DNA of 64,000 nt from CALODL01 sp942492115 (GTDB lineage: Bacteria > Planctomycetota > Phycisphaerae > UBA1845 > CAIVHJ01). The notes below the pieces were generated by a model. That model ran no database searches. It worked only from the letters and a program-made list of their open reading frames with translations, and was not told the origin of the DNA. A program made the position numbers and the translations under genes. Position 1 is the stretch's first letter, and every line of letters begins with the position of its first letter. The stretch covers positions 27,392-91,391 of the forward strand of contig CALODL010000003.1 in the NCBI GenBank assembly GCA_942492115.1, given 5' to 3'. Shown piece by piece: positions 34,927 through 44,951 of this stretch.

Positions 34927-35186
34927 TCGTGATCCGCTTACGACTTGGCCTCAGTCCGATGCGCGGAGATCAGCGGCACTTCTCGCATCGCCTCGTGCAG
35001 CGCGGCTTGTCGCCGCGCAATGCCGTGCTGACCATTTACCTGGCAACCCTGGCAACGACGCTGGGGGCCATGATTCTGCCCGACGCGCCGTGGCCGGTCG
35101 CAACCATCGTGATCTGCCAGTGCATTTGTGTCGTGCTGATCATCGCCATTCTCGAAGCAACCGATAGTCGATCGGGGGCGGAATGA
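34843..35186 (+). pseudogene. 3' remainder of the WecA/MraY-type transferase gene after an apparent frameshift
   Basis: In the frame one base behind the main ORF, the sequence continues HLAGVFIPLIVLAVPLYDT, then MRGDQRHFSHRLVQRGLSPR, the His-rich cytoplasmic loop required in WecA-like enzymes, and two more membrane helices ending LEATDSRSGAE. The stop at 35184-35186 overlaps the ATG of the next gene (ATGA), as expected of an operon. The segment is clearly part of the preceding gene. Whether the shift is real (an inactive gene) or a sequence error cannot be decided here. Confidence 0.8.
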
Positions 35187-37402
35187 GCGGACCGTCGTCC
35201 TGCGACACCCGGATCGTTCCACGCTGGGCCGGGTGGATGCAGTCCGCCCTGCTGTTCGTCGTGCTGGTCATCGTCGGTGTTCGTCCGCTGATCCCGGAAA
35301 CCCACGACACCGGCTTGCCACCGTTGAGTGCAGCCTTGACCGGTCTTCAGACCACCACGCCGCTGACCACCGGGATTCTCGACCTCGTCGTGATCATCGC
35401 CGCCGGATTGACCGCCATCCTGTGCGCGGCCGGATACCTGCCGAGGCGCGCCCGCAGCGGCCTGGCCATGGCCACGGCATTGCTCGCGGTCGGCGCCCTG
35501 TTGTCGCTGAGCAAGGCGAGCAACTTTCGATTGGCCATGACCGCCAGCGTGGACTGGTTGTGTGGCCCCCTGGTGGCCATGGTCCTGGCGGCGCTCATCC
35601 AAACGCAGCGTCAACGCGTGCTGACGCTCGCCGTCCTGCTGGCCGGAGGCGTGGCCACGGCGATCTACTGTCACGACCAGATCTGGGTCGAGCTGCCGGC
35701 CACGCGGGCCCATTATTTCGAAGGGAAATCCGATTTCTGGACGCGCCAGGGCGTCGCGCTCGATGCGGCCCAGGTCACCTTGTTCGAAAGGCGGCTGAAC
35801 GATCCGCGGGGGGCCACCGGCTTCTATGCCTTCAGCAATGTCGCAGCGAGTTATCTGCTCCTGCCGTTGTTCGTCGCCGTCGGTCTGGCCTGGGCGGCCC
35901 GCCGCCTGATGATCCGCCTTCTCGCAACCGCTGCGGTCGTCATCATGGGGTCGGCCATGTACTGGACGGGCAGTCGCGGAGCCATCGCCGGTGGCTGCGC
36001 CGCCCTCGTCCTCGCAGCCGTGTACCTCGGCGCGCGGCGCCTGTGCGGTGGAAACGCCAGCACGGCCCTGCGGGTGACCTGGGGCGTCATCGGTGCCGTA
36101 GCCCTGAGCGCAGGTGGGTACGCCTGGTCGGCGGGCGGTTTTCCCGATGGATCGTTGACCTTTCGATGGTGGTATCTCGAAGCCAGCGTCCGGATGTTCG
36201 CCAGCTCTCCGCTCGTAGGCGTCGGTTCCGCGCAATACGGCCGGCACTTCACGCACTTCAAAGAGATCAAGTGTCCCGAAGAGATCATGTTCCCGCACAA
36301 CTTCGTCGCCAACGCCGCATGTTCGTGGGGCCTGCTCGGTTTACTCGGAATCGGGGTCGGGCTGTGGAGCGGCGTCCGCACGCTGGCCCGCGGCCCCGTT
36401 GATCAGGGCATCGCCGATGTTCGAGGCCCGCCCCCCACGACCTCGCGTGGCCTCCAGGCGACGATGATCGCTGTGACTGCCGCGGTCTTCATGCTCAGAA
36501 CGCTGATCGTGGGCTACAGCGACCTCGACTACATCATCGCGACCACAACGTTCCCGCTGATCGGCTGGATCGTCACTCTGACGTTGTGCGCAGCGGCCGA
36601 GCCGACCCGGCTCGACACAGCCCGGGCGTGGTGGTGCGTTGGCCTGGTGGCGTTCCTCGCCCACAATCTGCTGACCTTTGCGTTGTTCATCCCGGGCCCG
36701 CAAACAACCTTCTTCGCGCTCCTGGGCCTGGCGCTGGCCACGACAGCATCACGCCCCGGCGCAACCGTCCGCGCTCCCCGACCGGTGCGGGTCCTGGCCC
36801 TGAGTGCGGTCACGGTCATGGCCGGTGTGGTGGTCGTGGTCTTCGTCGTGGCACCGCTGGCCCGCACACGCCCCCTGCTCGAACGGGCCCGCAGCCTTGC
36901 GGCGCACGCCCCTGAGCAGGCAGCGGAGTATTACCGTCGTGCCGGGGCCGCTGACCCCAGTGATCCAACGCCGATCCGCGAAGGGTTGGAGCTCGCTCTG
37001 GCCACGGGCCGGCCGGCAGGCGTGTCCGATCAGGACCTGATCCTGCGCGATTCCGCAAACACGGACACCTACCGACTGATCGCCGCCCTCAGGCTGCGTC
37101 ACGATGATCCAGCGAGCCTCGAGCAGGCCTTCGCGGCTTATGGGCTGGTCATTCAGCGGTACCCGTCCAGTCCTGATGACCACCTCAGACACGCGGCCAT
37201 CGCCGACCGTTTGTATGCGCTCACCTCGAAACGCGAGATGTTAGAAGCCGCAGTCACCGGTTACGGCCTGGCACTCGAGCTCAACGCACGCCGGGCCGCG
37301 GACGAGATCCGGCGGTTCACACCGGAACAGGTCGCTGCCATCGAGCATGATCTGGAGCGGCTGCACGCTCTGAGAGCGCCTGAGCCGCTCAGCACCCCTT
37401 GA
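35183..37402 (+). CDS. O-antigen ligase-like (Wzy/WaaL) membrane protein with TPR-like C-terminus
   Basis: A 739-residue protein with about 12 hydrophobic segments in the first 560 residues. A Wzy_C-like stretch is seen around residues 205-370, including FSNVAASYLLLPLFVAVGL, TGSRGAIAGG and FPHNFVANAACSWGLLGL. The His in 'PHNxF' is typical of WaaL/Wzy family ligases. The last 170 residues are hydrophilic with TPR-like helices (ARSLAAHAPEQAAEYYRRAG). The ATG overlaps the preceding stop by 4 bp. It probably ligates or polymerises lipid-linked glycans in the periplasm, fitting the adjacent WecA-like gene. Confidence 0.82.
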   Translation: MSGPSSCDTRIVPRWAGWMQSALLFVVLVIVGVRPLIPETHDTGLPPLSAALTGLQTTTPLTTGILDLVVIIAAGLTAILCAAGYLPRRARSGLAMATALLAVGALLSLSKASNFRLAMTASVDWLCGPLVAMVLAALIQTQRQRVLTLAVLLAGGVATAIYCHDQIWVELPATRAHYFEGKSDFWTRQGVALDAAQVTLFERRLNDPRGATGFYAFSNVAASYLLLPLFVAVGLAWAARRLMIRLLATAAVVIMGSAMYWTGSRGAIAGGCAALVLAAVYLGARRLCGGNASTALRVTWGVIGAVALSAGGYAWSAGGFPDGSLTFRWWYLEASVRMFASSPLVGVGSAQYGRHFTHFKEIKCPEEIMFPHNFVANAACSWGLLGLLGIGVGLWSGVRTLARGPVDQGIADVRGPPPTTSRGLQATMIAVTAAVFMLRTLIVGYSDLDYIIATTTFPLIGWIVTLTLCAAAEPTRLDTARAWWCVGLVAFLAHNLLTFALFIPGPQTTFFALLGLALATTASRPGATVRAPRPVRVLALSAVTVMAGVVVVVFVVAPLARTRPLLERARSLAAHAPEQAAEYYRRAGAADPSDPTPIREGLELALATGRPAGVSDQDLILRDSANTDTYRLIAALRLRHDDPASLEQAFAAYGLVIQRYPSSPDDHLRHAAIADRLYALTSKREMLEAAVTGYGLALELNARRAADEIRRFTPEQVAAIEHDLERLHALRAPEPLSTP

Positions 37403-37516
37403 TGCAGTTCGTTTTTTTCACACCCCGGCGGCGCGTTCGAAACCTCTTGGTACAGGTCAGTTGTTGCGGCTGACACGCAGTTGTTTTTTTCGGAGGTTGC
37501 CGAGGTGCTTTCGCTA

Positions 37517-37544
37517 TTGATCGGTTTCAAGCCAGAGTTATAAT
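37517..37544 (+). promoter_or_regulatory. Sigma-70-type promoter of the bactofilin gene
   Basis: TTGATC at 37517-37522 and TATAAT at 37539-37544, 16-bp spacer; predicted start near 37551, about 65 nt before the ATG. Together with the strong ribosome site this implies high expression. Confidence 0.75.
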
Positions 37545-37616
37545 TTCGTTGGCGTTGTGGTCAATGGTCAAGATAACCCTCCGCCAACTGGGAACACTGA
37601 GACAAGGAGGTTCATC

Positions 37617-38018
37617 ATGTCCGGCCCCAACGCTGAATTCCCCACGACACTCGGTCCCGACGCCACCTTCAAGGGCGAGCTCAAATTCGAAAAAGGCGTT
37701 CGCCTGCTCGGCCAGTTCGAAGGCCAGGTCCATAGCAAGGGCGAACTGGTCATCGCCGAAGGCGCCAATCTATCCGGCGAAGTCAAAGCCGGCTCCATTC
37801 GCGTTGAAGGCACCGTCAAGGGGAACCTGGAGGCCGGCGGCAAGATTCAGCTGACCTCCTCGGGACGTCTCGAGGGTGACCTGGCCACGAATCGCCTGGA
37901 AGTTGCCGACGGCGCCGTGCTCATCGGTCGCATCAGTGTCGGTTCCAATGGCAATGGCTCGGCACCCAACGGTGCCAAAGCGCAACCGCCTCAGGCACAG
38001 CCTCCGGCCAAGAAGTAA
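37617..38018 (+). CDS. Bactofilin (polymer-forming cytoskeletal protein)
   Basis: A 133-residue protein with the right-handed beta-helix bactofilin core (about residues 10-105): FKGELKFEKGVRLLGQFEGQ, SKGELVIAEGANLSGEVKAG, SIRVEGTVKGNLEAGGKIQL and SGRLEGDLATNRLEVADGAV. Each turn has the small/Gly-rich spacing of the family. The tail is Pro/Gln-rich. ATG 37617 is fixed by AAGGAGG at 37604-37610, six bases upstream; a start at 37557 lacks such a site. Bactofilins polymerise without nucleotide and scaffold wall or envelope enzymes. Confidence 0.93.
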   Translation: MSGPNAEFPTTLGPDATFKGELKFEKGVRLLGQFEGQVHSKGELVIAEGANLSGEVKAGSIRVEGTVKGNLEAGGKIQLTSSGRLEGDLATNRLEVADGAVLIGRISVGSNGNGSAPNGAKAQPPQAQPPAKK

Positions 38019-38047
38019 GACCGTCCTGCAGCCCATGATCTCGTCGC

Positions 38048-40168
38048 TCAGCCGGGCTTGACCTGCAGGTCCGGCTGGCGCCCCGTTCTCATGATCAGCA
38101 ATCCGGCGATTACTGCACTGGCCGCAATGGTGATGATGTGCGCCGGGAGATGGGCCAGCGGGTCGTCGATCAACTCGGACATCCCCAGCAACCGGTGGAA
38201 CGCTTCCCGGCCAAACGGCAAACCCGCAACGACCATGATTCCGTTGTGCATCAGATGGATGACGATGCACGGAAGAAGCGATCCCGTTTGCCAGGCTACG
38301 TACCCCAGAAGTGCCCCCAGCGCGTAAGTCAGCGCGAACCGCTGCAGAAAATAGTGGAATGCGGCGAATATCAGGGCCACTACGAGAATCGCGGTCCACG
38401 GCCACAGTACATTGCGCAACGCCCCCAGCAGCATTCCACGAAAGAACAGTTCTTCGCACACCGCGGGCACGATGGCCAACAGAACAATTGCCCCCACAGG
38501 TGGCAGGCCAAGAAGCCCCTGTTGCTCAGCAGCGAACTGTTCGAGCCACGCATCCGACACTCCGAAAAACCCGAACGCGCGTTGAATCAAGAGCAACTCG
38601 TGCCCCAGGGCCCAGGTTCCCGCTCCAACCAACAGGGCTCCGATCAGCGCGCGGGCAGACGGCCACCGCCAGCCAAACGCCGTGCGCCAGCGCACGCCAA
38701 AATAGCGGAGAACGACCATGGGGCCGATCGCGAACAAGGCGACCATGAGAATCTGAATGATGATCAGTTGTAGGGTGAACTGGTCGGGCAACAGCAACTG
38801 GAGCCCGCTCTGCACATAAAACCACGTTGGAAACAGTACCGCAACGTAAATCAAGGCCAGAACCGGTTTGGGACGATCCGCAACCTGTCGGGTACCGCGG
38901 CCGAGATAACTGCGCCACGACCCGGCGTCAGAGAACAGCACGGCCTCCTGACCGAACACTCGAATGGCCACACCGACTGCAGCTGCGGCATACAGCGCCG
39001 TTGACAGCACCACGATGAGTACGGTCCCCACCGTCACCGTGCCCACGAGTAACTCGCGGGTCAGCAGCACCATGTTGGCCACCGGCAGGACCATCATCGT
39101 CGAGGTCAACTCGACTCCCGGCAACGCCGCGATACCTGCAGGCATCAGCGCCATGATGATCACCGGCGTCACGTAACTCTGCGCCTCCTTGAACGTCTTG
39201 GCGTAGCTGCTCACGGCCAGCAGCAGCGCCGAGGACAGCACCGCCAGCGGCACGAGACACAGCAGCACGACCGGCAGAGCCGCGAAGGGCACTTCGGTCT
39301 CACCACCGACTTCCAGGGCTTGCTTCAGGCCACCGAACTGGATGGTCAGTCCCATGCTCGCGAGGTTGAGCGTCGCGCCCAACAGCGACACGATGACCAC
39401 GACGAGGAACTTACCGATGATAATCTCGGAAATCGGGATCGGGCACACCAGCAGGGTCTCGAGTGTCCCCCGCTCGCGCTCCCCGGCGGTGAGGTCGATC
39501 GCCGGATAGATCGCTCCCGTAATCGTCATGAGAATCAGCACCAGTGGCAGGATCTGGCCGAGCAGCGAACCGCCCCTCTTGACCGCCGTTGCGACATCGA
39601 TCTCGCTGATGACCACGGGTCGGATCACATCCATGCCGTACCCGCTGGCCCCCAGAACCTGTTCTGTCTTGTCCTCGGCGAAGCGCGTCAGGACAGCGCG
39701 CAGTGATCCCTCGGCGATCTCGCTGCGGATCTCACTGGAGTCCTTGATGACATCCAGACGCAACTGCTCCACCCGTGGATCGGTGGGGCGCTCGACGATG
39801 GCAGCGACGTGCAACGTACCTGCAGCAACTAGTGCGCGCAGCTCCTCGGCCGATTTCACGATAATCTCTGATTCGTAGATTCCGGGTGGACGATCCTCCT
39901 CAGGCGTGTCCTTGAGCATCGCGGCATCGACTTGCGTCAAGCGCCCAAGCCAGTCCTTGAGAAACGGATCATTGACCCCAATCAGGAATCTCTGCTGCTT
40001 GAGGCGTCCGGCCTGGATGCTGCCCAGCTGAATGAAACACAACATGAGCCCCGGGTAGAGCACCAGCGGCACCACGATCAGCGTAATGAGGGTGCGGCGG
40101 TCACGCAGGATATCGAGCAGATCTTTGAGAAACAGTCGCTTGATGCGCGTGGCATTCAACATGATCAC
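38048..40168 (-). CDS. ABC-2 type permease fused to a CPBP intramembrane protease
   Basis: A 706-residue fusion. Residues 1 to about 410 are a NatB-like ABC permease: an N-terminal helix, a large extracytoplasmic loop (about 45-200) and helices after TGAIYPAIDLTAGERERGTLETLL. Residues about 530-700 are a CPBP (Abi) protease domain with the EELFFRGMLLG motif (catalytic Glu pair and Arg), AFHYFLQRFALTYALGALLG and a conserved HLMHNG. A linker with four or so helices joins them. It is 3 bp downstream of its ATPase gene. Substrate is unknown; it probably exports or senses peptides or ions. Confidence 0.9.
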   Translation of the reverse strand: MIMLNATRIKRLFLKDLLDILRDRRTLITLIVVPLVLYPGLMLCFIQLGSIQAGRLKQQRFLIGVNDPFLKDWLGRLTQVDAAMLKDTPEEDRPPGIYESEIIVKSAEELRALVAAGTLHVAAIVERPTDPRVEQLRLDVIKDSSEIRSEIAEGSLRAVLTRFAEDKTEQVLGASGYGMDVIRPVVISEIDVATAVKRGGSLLGQILPLVLILMTITGAIYPAIDLTAGERERGTLETLLVCPIPISEIIIGKFLVVVIVSLLGATLNLASMGLTIQFGGLKQALEVGGETEVPFAALPVVLLCLVPLAVLSSALLLAVSSYAKTFKEAQSYVTPVIIMALMPAGIAALPGVELTSTMMVLPVANMVLLTRELLVGTVTVGTVLIVVLSTALYAAAAVGVAIRVFGQEAVLFSDAGSWRSYLGRGTRQVADRPKPVLALIYVAVLFPTWFYVQSGLQLLLPDQFTLQLIIIQILMVALFAIGPMVVLRYFGVRWRTAFGWRWPSARALIGALLVGAGTWALGHELLLIQRAFGFFGVSDAWLEQFAAEQQGLLGLPPVGAIVLLAIVPAVCEELFFRGMLLGALRNVLWPWTAILVVALIFAAFHYFLQRFALTYALGALLGYVAWQTGSLLPCIVIHLMHNGIMVVAGLPFGREAFHRLLGMSELIDDPLAHLPAHIITIAASAVIAGLLIMRTGRQPDLQVKPG

Positions 40169-40171
40169 CCG

Positions 40172-40939
40172 TTACGTCGGCACGCTCTGCCCAATGAGAT
40201 CCAGGAAGACATCACTCAATCTCTGGCGACCGCTCTGCGCCCGCAGTGCATCCAGTGTGCCCTCGGCCACGATGCGCCCTTCATGCATCAACCCGATGCG
40301 ATCGCACAGGTCTTCGGCTTCGTGCATATGATGGGTCGAGAGCAGGATACTCTTGCCCGCCCTCCTCTCGCAGCGAATGAAATCGAGAATCAGTCGATTG
40401 CTCAGCACATCGAGCCCCAGTGTCGGCTCGTCAAGAATCAGCACTTGCGGATCTGCCACCAGAGAGCGGGCGATGTTGACGCGCTGCCGCTGTCCTGTCG
40501 ACAACGCCCCACAACGGTGGTCGGCAAACGCCGCCATATCCAGCACGTTCAGCAATTCGATTGCCCGGGCTCGGGCCGCGCGGCGCTGGAGGCCATGCAT
40601 CTCGCCGAAGAAGGTCAGCGCCTCACGCGGGGTCAGCCGTGGATACAGACCGGTGTTGGCGGTGAGGAACCCGATCCGCTTACGGACCTCGACTGGCTCG
40701 CTGGAGACCTCGAAGCCGCACACCCGCGCCCGGCCGCTGGTCGGCGACATGATCCCACTGAGCAAGCGCAACGTCGTGGTCTTGCCTGCACCGTTGGGAC
40801 CGAGCAGTCCGTAGATTTCGCCGGCCTCGATGCGCAAGTCGACGCCATCGACCGCGCTGTGATCAGATCCCTGTGGTCCCGGGAAGACCTTCACGAGACC
40901 ACTGGCCTCGACCCGAAGTTGTCGACTATGGGGTTCCAT
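40172..40939 (-). CDS. ABC transporter ATP-binding protein (NatA-like)
   Basis: A 255-residue ATPase with Walker A GLLGPNGAGKTTTLRLL, the Q-loop-like GFLTANTGLYPRLT, the signature LSTGQRQRVNIARSL, Walker B VLILDEPTLGLD and the H-loop STHHMHEAEDL. The C-terminal region matches the NatA/CcmA type that drives ABC-2 permeases. It is immediately followed by the permease/CPBP gene (3 bp), together forming a complete exporter. Divergent from fumC. Confidence 0.95.
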   Translation of the reverse strand: MEPHSRQLRVEASGLVKVFPGPQGSDHSAVDGVDLRIEAGEIYGLLGPNGAGKTTTLRLLSGIMSPTSGRARVCGFEVSSEPVEVRKRIGFLTANTGLYPRLTPREALTFFGEMHGLQRRAARARAIELLNVLDMAAFADHRCGALSTGQRQRVNIARSLVADPQVLILDEPTLGLDVLSNRLILDFIRCERRAGKSILLSTHHMHEAEDLCDRIGLMHEGRIVAEGTLDALRAQSGRQRLSDVFLDLIGQSVPT

Positions 40940-41132
40940 GGATATTCAGGGCGGCGTCCCGATCGGGCTCACCGCTTTCTCAGCTTCTGTGATGTCAAGG
41001 TCAAGACGTGCCACCAGCGCCTGGCTGCACTTGAGGCTCGCGACTCCTTGCCCGACAATGACCGCACACCGTGAAGACGACTCACTTGAGTCGCAGTGAT
41101 CGTTTTATCCGACATTTGTTCAGGAGCCAACC

Positions 41133-42524
<1,392 letters not shown>

Positions 42525-42603
42525 CCCCTGCCGAGAGCCAGAAGAACGTGCCGGCACCGTCGGAACCTGGCGTGATACTCTACGAGGGAACGCGGTCAGG
42601 AGC

Positions 42604-43695
42604 TCACGAATCGGCCTTGTCTTCGTCGTGATCACCGTTCACCGGAGCATCCGGCAGTGGAGGTGGCTTGAATCGGGCCATGTAGTCCGACCCATCGTAC
42701 GCGGGCACATCGACGCTGCCGGCTGAAGTGTCCTGCGGCGGTTCGTCGGGGCGTGGTCGGGGCGTGTTGCCGGCGCGGGCCTCTGCACCTTGGATGGGGA
42801 TGGCCGTCCCGTCGGCGTCCAGGGGCCGGCCTTGCTCGCCGTTGAACAACGCAGCAGCTGGATGCACCGCGGGGGTTGGTGTCGGATCCGCAGGGTTTTG
42901 TGGCGGCTCGCCCACGCCGCTGTCGACCACCGCGTCGTCTGCGCTACCCGACTCCGGGAAGTCAGGTTCGCGCAACCGCGCGGCGATGTGAGCCTGATCC
43001 ATTGGAGTCGGATCGTGGATCGCCTGCGGCCGTCTCCACCACAGAAGGCCGATGGCGATCAGAATTCCATAAGACAGCTGAACGAACAGTTTCTGGGTCA
43101 AATAGAAATAGTCGTTCGGAGGAGGAAAGCCGCCCCACTTGAACAACACGTAGAAACCGGCCATCGACGTGAGCGTCGCTCCGGCAATCCATCCAGCCGT
43201 CAGCGCATGCCAACGCCGTGTTCGCGGCGATCCCATCAAACCGGCCACGGCGCTGCACAACATCATGACGCCGGTCAGGATGGTTACCACGGCCCAGACG
43301 GCCATGGTGACGCCCTGGACTTTCTGATGGCGCCTCTGCTGGTTCTTGAACGCGAGTATCTGGCGGGCATATTCCAATCGTCGGGCATCCTTTGCTTCGC
43401 GGTACTGCTGAACCGCAGCCCGGGCATCGGCGGCGTTCTCGATCGAACCGTCGTACTCGACGGGCGGCGGTTGTGGAGGCTGCACGCCCATGAGATAACC
43501 GATGTTGATCATCAGGAAATTGCGGGCCACTTCCCGCGAAGCGTCGTATCCACCGATCATCCAGCAAACCAGGGCCAGCGCGGTGCACATTCCGGCGAGC
43601 CGCGGTTGTATGCGGCCCATGATCATACCGGCCGATTCGCCAGCATTGAGATCGTCGAACAAATCGGATTGTCGGGCAGTGGACCGTGCCATCAT
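42604..43695 (-). CDS. Membrane protein with long disordered C-terminus, unknown function
   Basis: A 363-residue protein not assigned to a family. Helices are predicted at about 30-55, 128-155, 165-185 and 200-220; a Pro/Gln-rich loop (VQPPQPPPVEYDG) and a charged helix lie between the first two. After residue 225 the chain is Pro/Asp-rich and disordered (EPPQNPADPTPTPAVHPAA). ATG 43695 is chosen for GAAGG just upstream; a second ATG follows immediately. The 3' end of the upstream M16 gene is within 10 bp, so they may be co-transcribed. No homologue recognised. Confidence 0.7.
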   Translation of the reverse strand: MMARSTARQSDLFDDLNAGESAGMIMGRIQPRLAGMCTALALVCWMIGGYDASREVARNFLMINIGYLMGVQPPQPPPVEYDGSIENAADARAAVQQYREAKDARRLEYARQILAFKNQQRRHQKVQGVTMAVWAVVTILTGVMMLCSAVAGLMGSPRTRRWHALTAGWIAGATLTSMAGFYVLFKWGGFPPPNDYFYLTQKLFVQLSYGILIAIGLLWWRRPQAIHDPTPMDQAHIAARLREPDFPESGSADDAVVDSGVGEPPQNPADPTPTPAVHPAAALFNGEQGRPLDADGTAIPIQGAEARAGNTPRPRPDEPPQDTSAGSVDVPAYDGSDYMARFKPPPLPDAPVNGDHDEDKADS

Positions 43696-43703
43696 ATGCG
43701 CCT

Positions 43704-44951
43704 TCAATCTTGAGCGGGTAACCAGTCGCGTGGACCGACGCTGATGAAATGCCCGCCCGTGGTCAGCGGGTACTGTTCGAGGTAGGCGACGATGGTCTCC
43801 GGCGTAATCGCATCGACTTCGGCCAGTCGCTGCTCCACGGTCCGTGGCCCACCGCGATAATCAATGTCGTCGAGCAATTGGTTCAGCCGGTAGTACGGCG
43901 CCTCACTTTCCACGGCCAACGAGGTCCGACGGCGATTCTTCACCCGTTGCACGGCGGCGTCACTGACCCCCTCGCGGGTCATGCGTTCAGCCTCGGTGGC
44001 CATGGCATCGGTCAATGTTTCGCAGCTGTCCGGATCACATTCCCCGTAGAGCATGACCATGCCGCACTCGGAATAGTCCACGCGCCACACGCCGGCCCGC
44101 GGGGCAATGCCCTTTTGCATGATTTCCCAGTAAAACGGCGAATTGTCACCGCCGAGAATCTGAGCGACAGCATCGGCGGTCTCGCTGAAATCGTCAACCC
44201 CGCCGGGCGCCGGATACACCGCTGCGATGACCTGCAAATTGAACCGCTCGTGCACGCTGCAGGATTGCCCGGTCATGAATGCCGGAGCCTGGCGAACCGC
44301 CATGTCCTCGGCGGCGGCAAAGCCGCCACACAGCTGTTCCGCGTGAGCGATGATGCCATCGGGATCGACGTTGCCGGCCACGACCAGCACGAGGTTGTTG
44401 GCCGCATAGCGTGACCTGAAGTAGGCCATCATGTCCTCACGGCTCATGGCCCGCACCGTCTGATCGTAGCCAAGAACGGGCCACCCCAACGGGTGCTGTC
44501 CGTAAATCTTCTCATGCATGAAGTCATACGCCAGGTTCTCGAGCGAATCGCCCGCCATGGCGATTTCTTCGAGGACGACGTTCTTCTCCATGTCGAATTC
44601 TTCCTGTGGCAGCGTCGAGGCCATCATGTCGGCCAGGAGCTCGATCTGTTTGTCGATGTGCTGCTGCGGTACCCAACCGTAGTAGAAAGTGCGATCCTTG
44701 CTCGTGTAGGCGTTGTACGAACTGCCCAGTTCATCCAGTTCGACAGTGATCTCGCGCCATGTTCGCCGCGGCGTACCTTTGAAGCACATATGCTCGAGGA
44801 AGTGTGATACGCCGGCCTGGTCGGCGACCTCGTCGCGGCCGCCGGTTCGCGCGAAGAACCCCGCAGCAGCGCTGGGCACATCGCGCATGACCTCGATGAC
44901 CACCTGCAGGCCGTTTGAGAGCGTGTGCTGGACGAAGGGGCTGTGGCTCAT
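43704..44951 (-). CDS. M16 family zinc peptidase, catalytic member of a pair
   Basis: A 415-residue peptidase with the inverted zinc motif HFLEH at residues 50-54 (H, catalytic E53, H) and the distal glutamate in NVVLEEIAM about 75 residues later. The C-terminal domain is the inactive-repeat half. The ATG overlaps the preceding M16 gene's stop (ATGA, 44948-44951), so the two are translationally coupled. Such pairs form heterodimers with one active and one accessory chain, as in mitochondrial processing peptidase-like enzymes. Likely located in the cell interior or periplasm; no signal peptide is evident. Confidence 0.9.
   Translation of the reverse strand: MSHSPFVQHTLSNGLQVVIEVMRDVPSAAAGFFARTGGRDEVADQAGVSHFLEHMCFKGTPRRTWREITVELDELGSSYNAYTSKDRTFYYGWVPQQHIDKQIELLADMMASTLPQEEFDMEKNVVLEEIAMAGDSLENLAYDFMHEKIYGQHPLGWPVLGYDQTVRAMSREDMMAYFRSRYAANNLVLVVAGNVDPDGIIAHAEQLCGGFAAAEDMAVRQAPAFMTGQSCSVHERFNLQVIAAVYPAPGGVDDFSETADAVAQILGGDNSPFYWEIMQKGIAPRAGVWRVDYSECGMVMLYGECDPDSCETLTDAMATEAERMTREGVSDAAVQRVKNRRRTSLAVESEAPYYRLNQLLDDIDYRGGPRTVEQRLAEVDAITPETIVAYLEQYPLTTGGHFISVGPRDWLPAQD

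Noticed and set aside
35036..36298. A 420-codon minus-strand frame over the O-antigen-ligase-like gene
   Set aside because: The plus-strand gene has clear membrane segments and operon overlaps.
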